Source: an uncultured Eubacteriales bacterium
Lineage (GTDB): Bacteria > Bacillota > Clostridia > Peptostreptococcales > Anaerovoracaceae
Reading direction: 5' to 3'
DNA length: 64,000 nucleotides
Assembly: GCA_902775345.1 (NCBI GenBank)
Contig: CACYLW010000007.1
Coordinates: 62,001-126,000, forward strand
The notes beneath the pieces are model-generated. The model was not told where the DNA came from, searched no databases, and was given only the letters and a program-made list of their open reading frames with translations. This document shows, piece after piece, positions 62,703-64,000 of the stretch. Numbering within the stretch: the first letter of the stretch is position 1; each line of letters begins with the position of its first letter. A program made the translations under genes and the position numbers.

Positions 62703-64000
62703 ATGGCAGAAGCAAAACTTTCCCCAATGATGCAGCAATATACGGCAATCAAGGATGACTACAAAGATGCCATCCTCATGTACCGTCTCGGAGATTTCTA
62801 CGAGATGTTCTTTGATGATGCCATTCTTGCGTCGCGTGAGCTTGAACTGACTCTTACGGGAAGGAACTGCGGCCTGGAAGAAAGGGCTCCCATGTGCGGA
62901 GTGCCTTATCACTCGGTAGATCAGTACATAGTGAGGCTCGTCAACAACGGGCATAAGGTAGCGATATGCGAACAGGTAGAGGATCCCGCTGAAGCAAAGG
63001 GGCTCGTAAGGCGTGAGATAACACGCATATACACGCCGGGAACGCTTGACATATGCGATGCGGGCAGAAGCGAAAACAATGTGTTCATAGCTTCAGCCTG
63101 CGTATCCGATGAGCTCACCGCCATTGCGCTGGCAGATATAAGCACGGGTGAACTCAGCGCCTATGAGTACGAGACAGAAAAGGAAGGCAAAAAAAGGTCA
63201 TTTGAACGCCTCCTGAATGATATTTCAATACTCGATGTAAAAGAACTCGTGATCAGCGATGAAATTGCCTCAGAGGTCGAAATATCGCTTTCTGAGCATA
63301 TGCTCAACGTCTATTTGGACCGCATAGACGGTTCATATTACAGATATCAGACCGCAAGAGACGTGCTTATGGAACAGTTCGGAGTTTCTTCGCTCATCCC
63401 TCTTGATCTTGAGGGAAGGGAGGAGATGACTTCCGCCATAGGCGCTCTCCTGATGTATCTGAGAGAAACTCAGAAAGGTGATCTTGACCAGTTCAAGGAT
63501 GTGACGATCAGGCAGCATGACGGGGTGATGCATCTTGACAGATCAACGCTTCGGAATCTTGAACTCCTTGAAACAATTTATGACGGTGATGTCAAGGGAT
63601 CCCTTCTGGGGGTAATAGGAAAAACAAAGACTGCGATGGGCGGAAGGCTTTTAAGGTCATGGCTCAGGGAACCTCTTACTGATGTTCCCGGGATCCGCAA
63701 AAGGCTGGATGCTGTAGAGGAACTCAGAAACGACCCTATAAAGGCAAACAACATTTCGAACAGTCTCAGGTATATCTACGATTTCCAGAGGCTGACTGCA
63801 AGGATCGCTACGGGACGCGCTGACGCGCGTGACCTTATCGCGCTTAAAAAGACCCTTGCCCAGCTTCCGGATATAAAGTATGAGCTCTCGGACACAAGAT
63901 CTTCTCTGCTGAGAGAACTTAACGGATCGATTGATGATTTCGATGAGCTTTACAGACTCATCGACCGGTCTATCTGCGAAGAACCTCCTATGGGGATCAC
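62703..64000 (+). CDS. mutS: DNA mismatch repair protein MutS, 3'-truncated by the window
   Basis: Mismatch recognition ATPase. The frame is open from ATG 62703 to the end (about 432 residues, no stop). The mismatch-reading motif is GDFYEMF with F32 and E34, as in MutS1, followed by the ERAPMCGVPYHS and VAICEQVEDP stretches and the lever region starting near LDRSTLRNLELLE. The ATPase domain lies beyond the window. No Shine-Dalgarno site is visible (TTTTTGAGAAACAAA), and the terminator ends 10 bp upstream. Confidence 0.95.
   Translation, partial: MAEAKLSPMMQQYTAIKDDYKDAILMYRLGDFYEMFFDDAILASRELELTLTGRNCGLEERAPMCGVPYHSVDQYIVRLVNNGHKVAICEQVEDPAEAKGLVRREITRIYTPGTLDICDAGRSENNVFIASACVSDELTAIALADISTGELSAYEYETEKEGKKRSFERLLNDISILDVKELVISDEIASEVEISLSEHMLNVYLDRIDGSYYRYQTARDVLMEQFGVSSLIPLDLEGREEMTSAIGALLMYLRETQKGDLDQFKDVTIRQHDGVMHLDRSTLRNLELLETIYDGDVKGSLLGVIGKTKTAMGGRLLRSWLREPLTDVPGIRKRLDAVEELRNDPIKANNISNSLRYIYDFQRLTARIATGRADARDLIALKKTLAQLPDIKYELSDTRSSLLRELNGSIDDFDELYRLIDRSICEEPPMGI

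Overview
The window looks like a chromosomal core region of an anaerobic member of Clostridia (Bacillota). Evidence is the SecDF fusion, the nadD-yqeK-rsfS-leuS, dgt-dnaG-rpoD-trmK and Asp23-nusB-xseA-xseB-ispA-tlyA gene orders, ribonuclease J, YlbF, butyrate kinase and a 1440-residue protein of the 2-hydroxyacyl-CoA dehydratase activase type. The genus cannot be fixed from this sequence. Every protein gene but one (nadK) lies on the plus strand, mostly in tight operons with overlapping starts and stops. I see no insertion sequence, prophage, CRISPR array or rRNA operon.

Layout. 1-6.2 kb: end of a cardiolipin synthase gene, an M50 protease, endonuclease III and the SbcD/SbcC nuclease. 6.3-10.5 kb: pgk, tpiA, secG, then a membrane protein with the fold pattern of H+/Na+-pumping pyrophosphatase (HppA) but without its catalytic motifs. 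10.6-16.1 kb: butyrate kinase, pheS, pheT and an RluA-type pseudouridine synthase. 16.1-22.4 kb: nadK on the minus strand, then an unknown gene, dgt-like, dnaG, rpoD and trmK. 22.4-28.1 kb: RNase P RNA, the giant activase/dehydratase-like protein, a YebC-family gene and a structured non-coding RNA. 28.1-35.4 kb: a leader with an attenuator-like terminator, yhdT-panF (pantothenate uptake), a P1-family peptidase split by a 285-residue acidic repeat insert, polA and coaE. 35.4-40.7 kb: tRNA-Leu(GAG), a broken 3' piece of a second tRNA, yajC, secDF and relA/spoT. 40.7-51.4 kb: an MBL-fold hydrolase, a HemZ-like radical SAM protein, hisS, aspS, nadD, yqeK, rsfS, leuS and RNase J. 51.4-64 kb: ylbF, efp, mltG, trmR, trhP, a CNNM/CorC protein, an Asp23 protein, nusB, a Kae1/TsaD paralogue, xseA, xseB, ispA, tlyA, an aminotransferase and the start of mutS.

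Most genes serve replication, repair, translation and central metabolism. Physiological hints are fermentative: butyrate kinase can make ATP from acyl phosphates, and the activase-like protein belongs to a family of electron-activating enzymes used in amino-acid fermentation. CoA supply is represented by panF and coaE. The most unusual items are the pyrophosphatase-like pseudoenzyme, the repeat-expanded P1 peptidase, the panF leader RNA, the unassigned ncRNA and the tRNA 3' remnant. All calls rest on reading the sequence; no database search was run.
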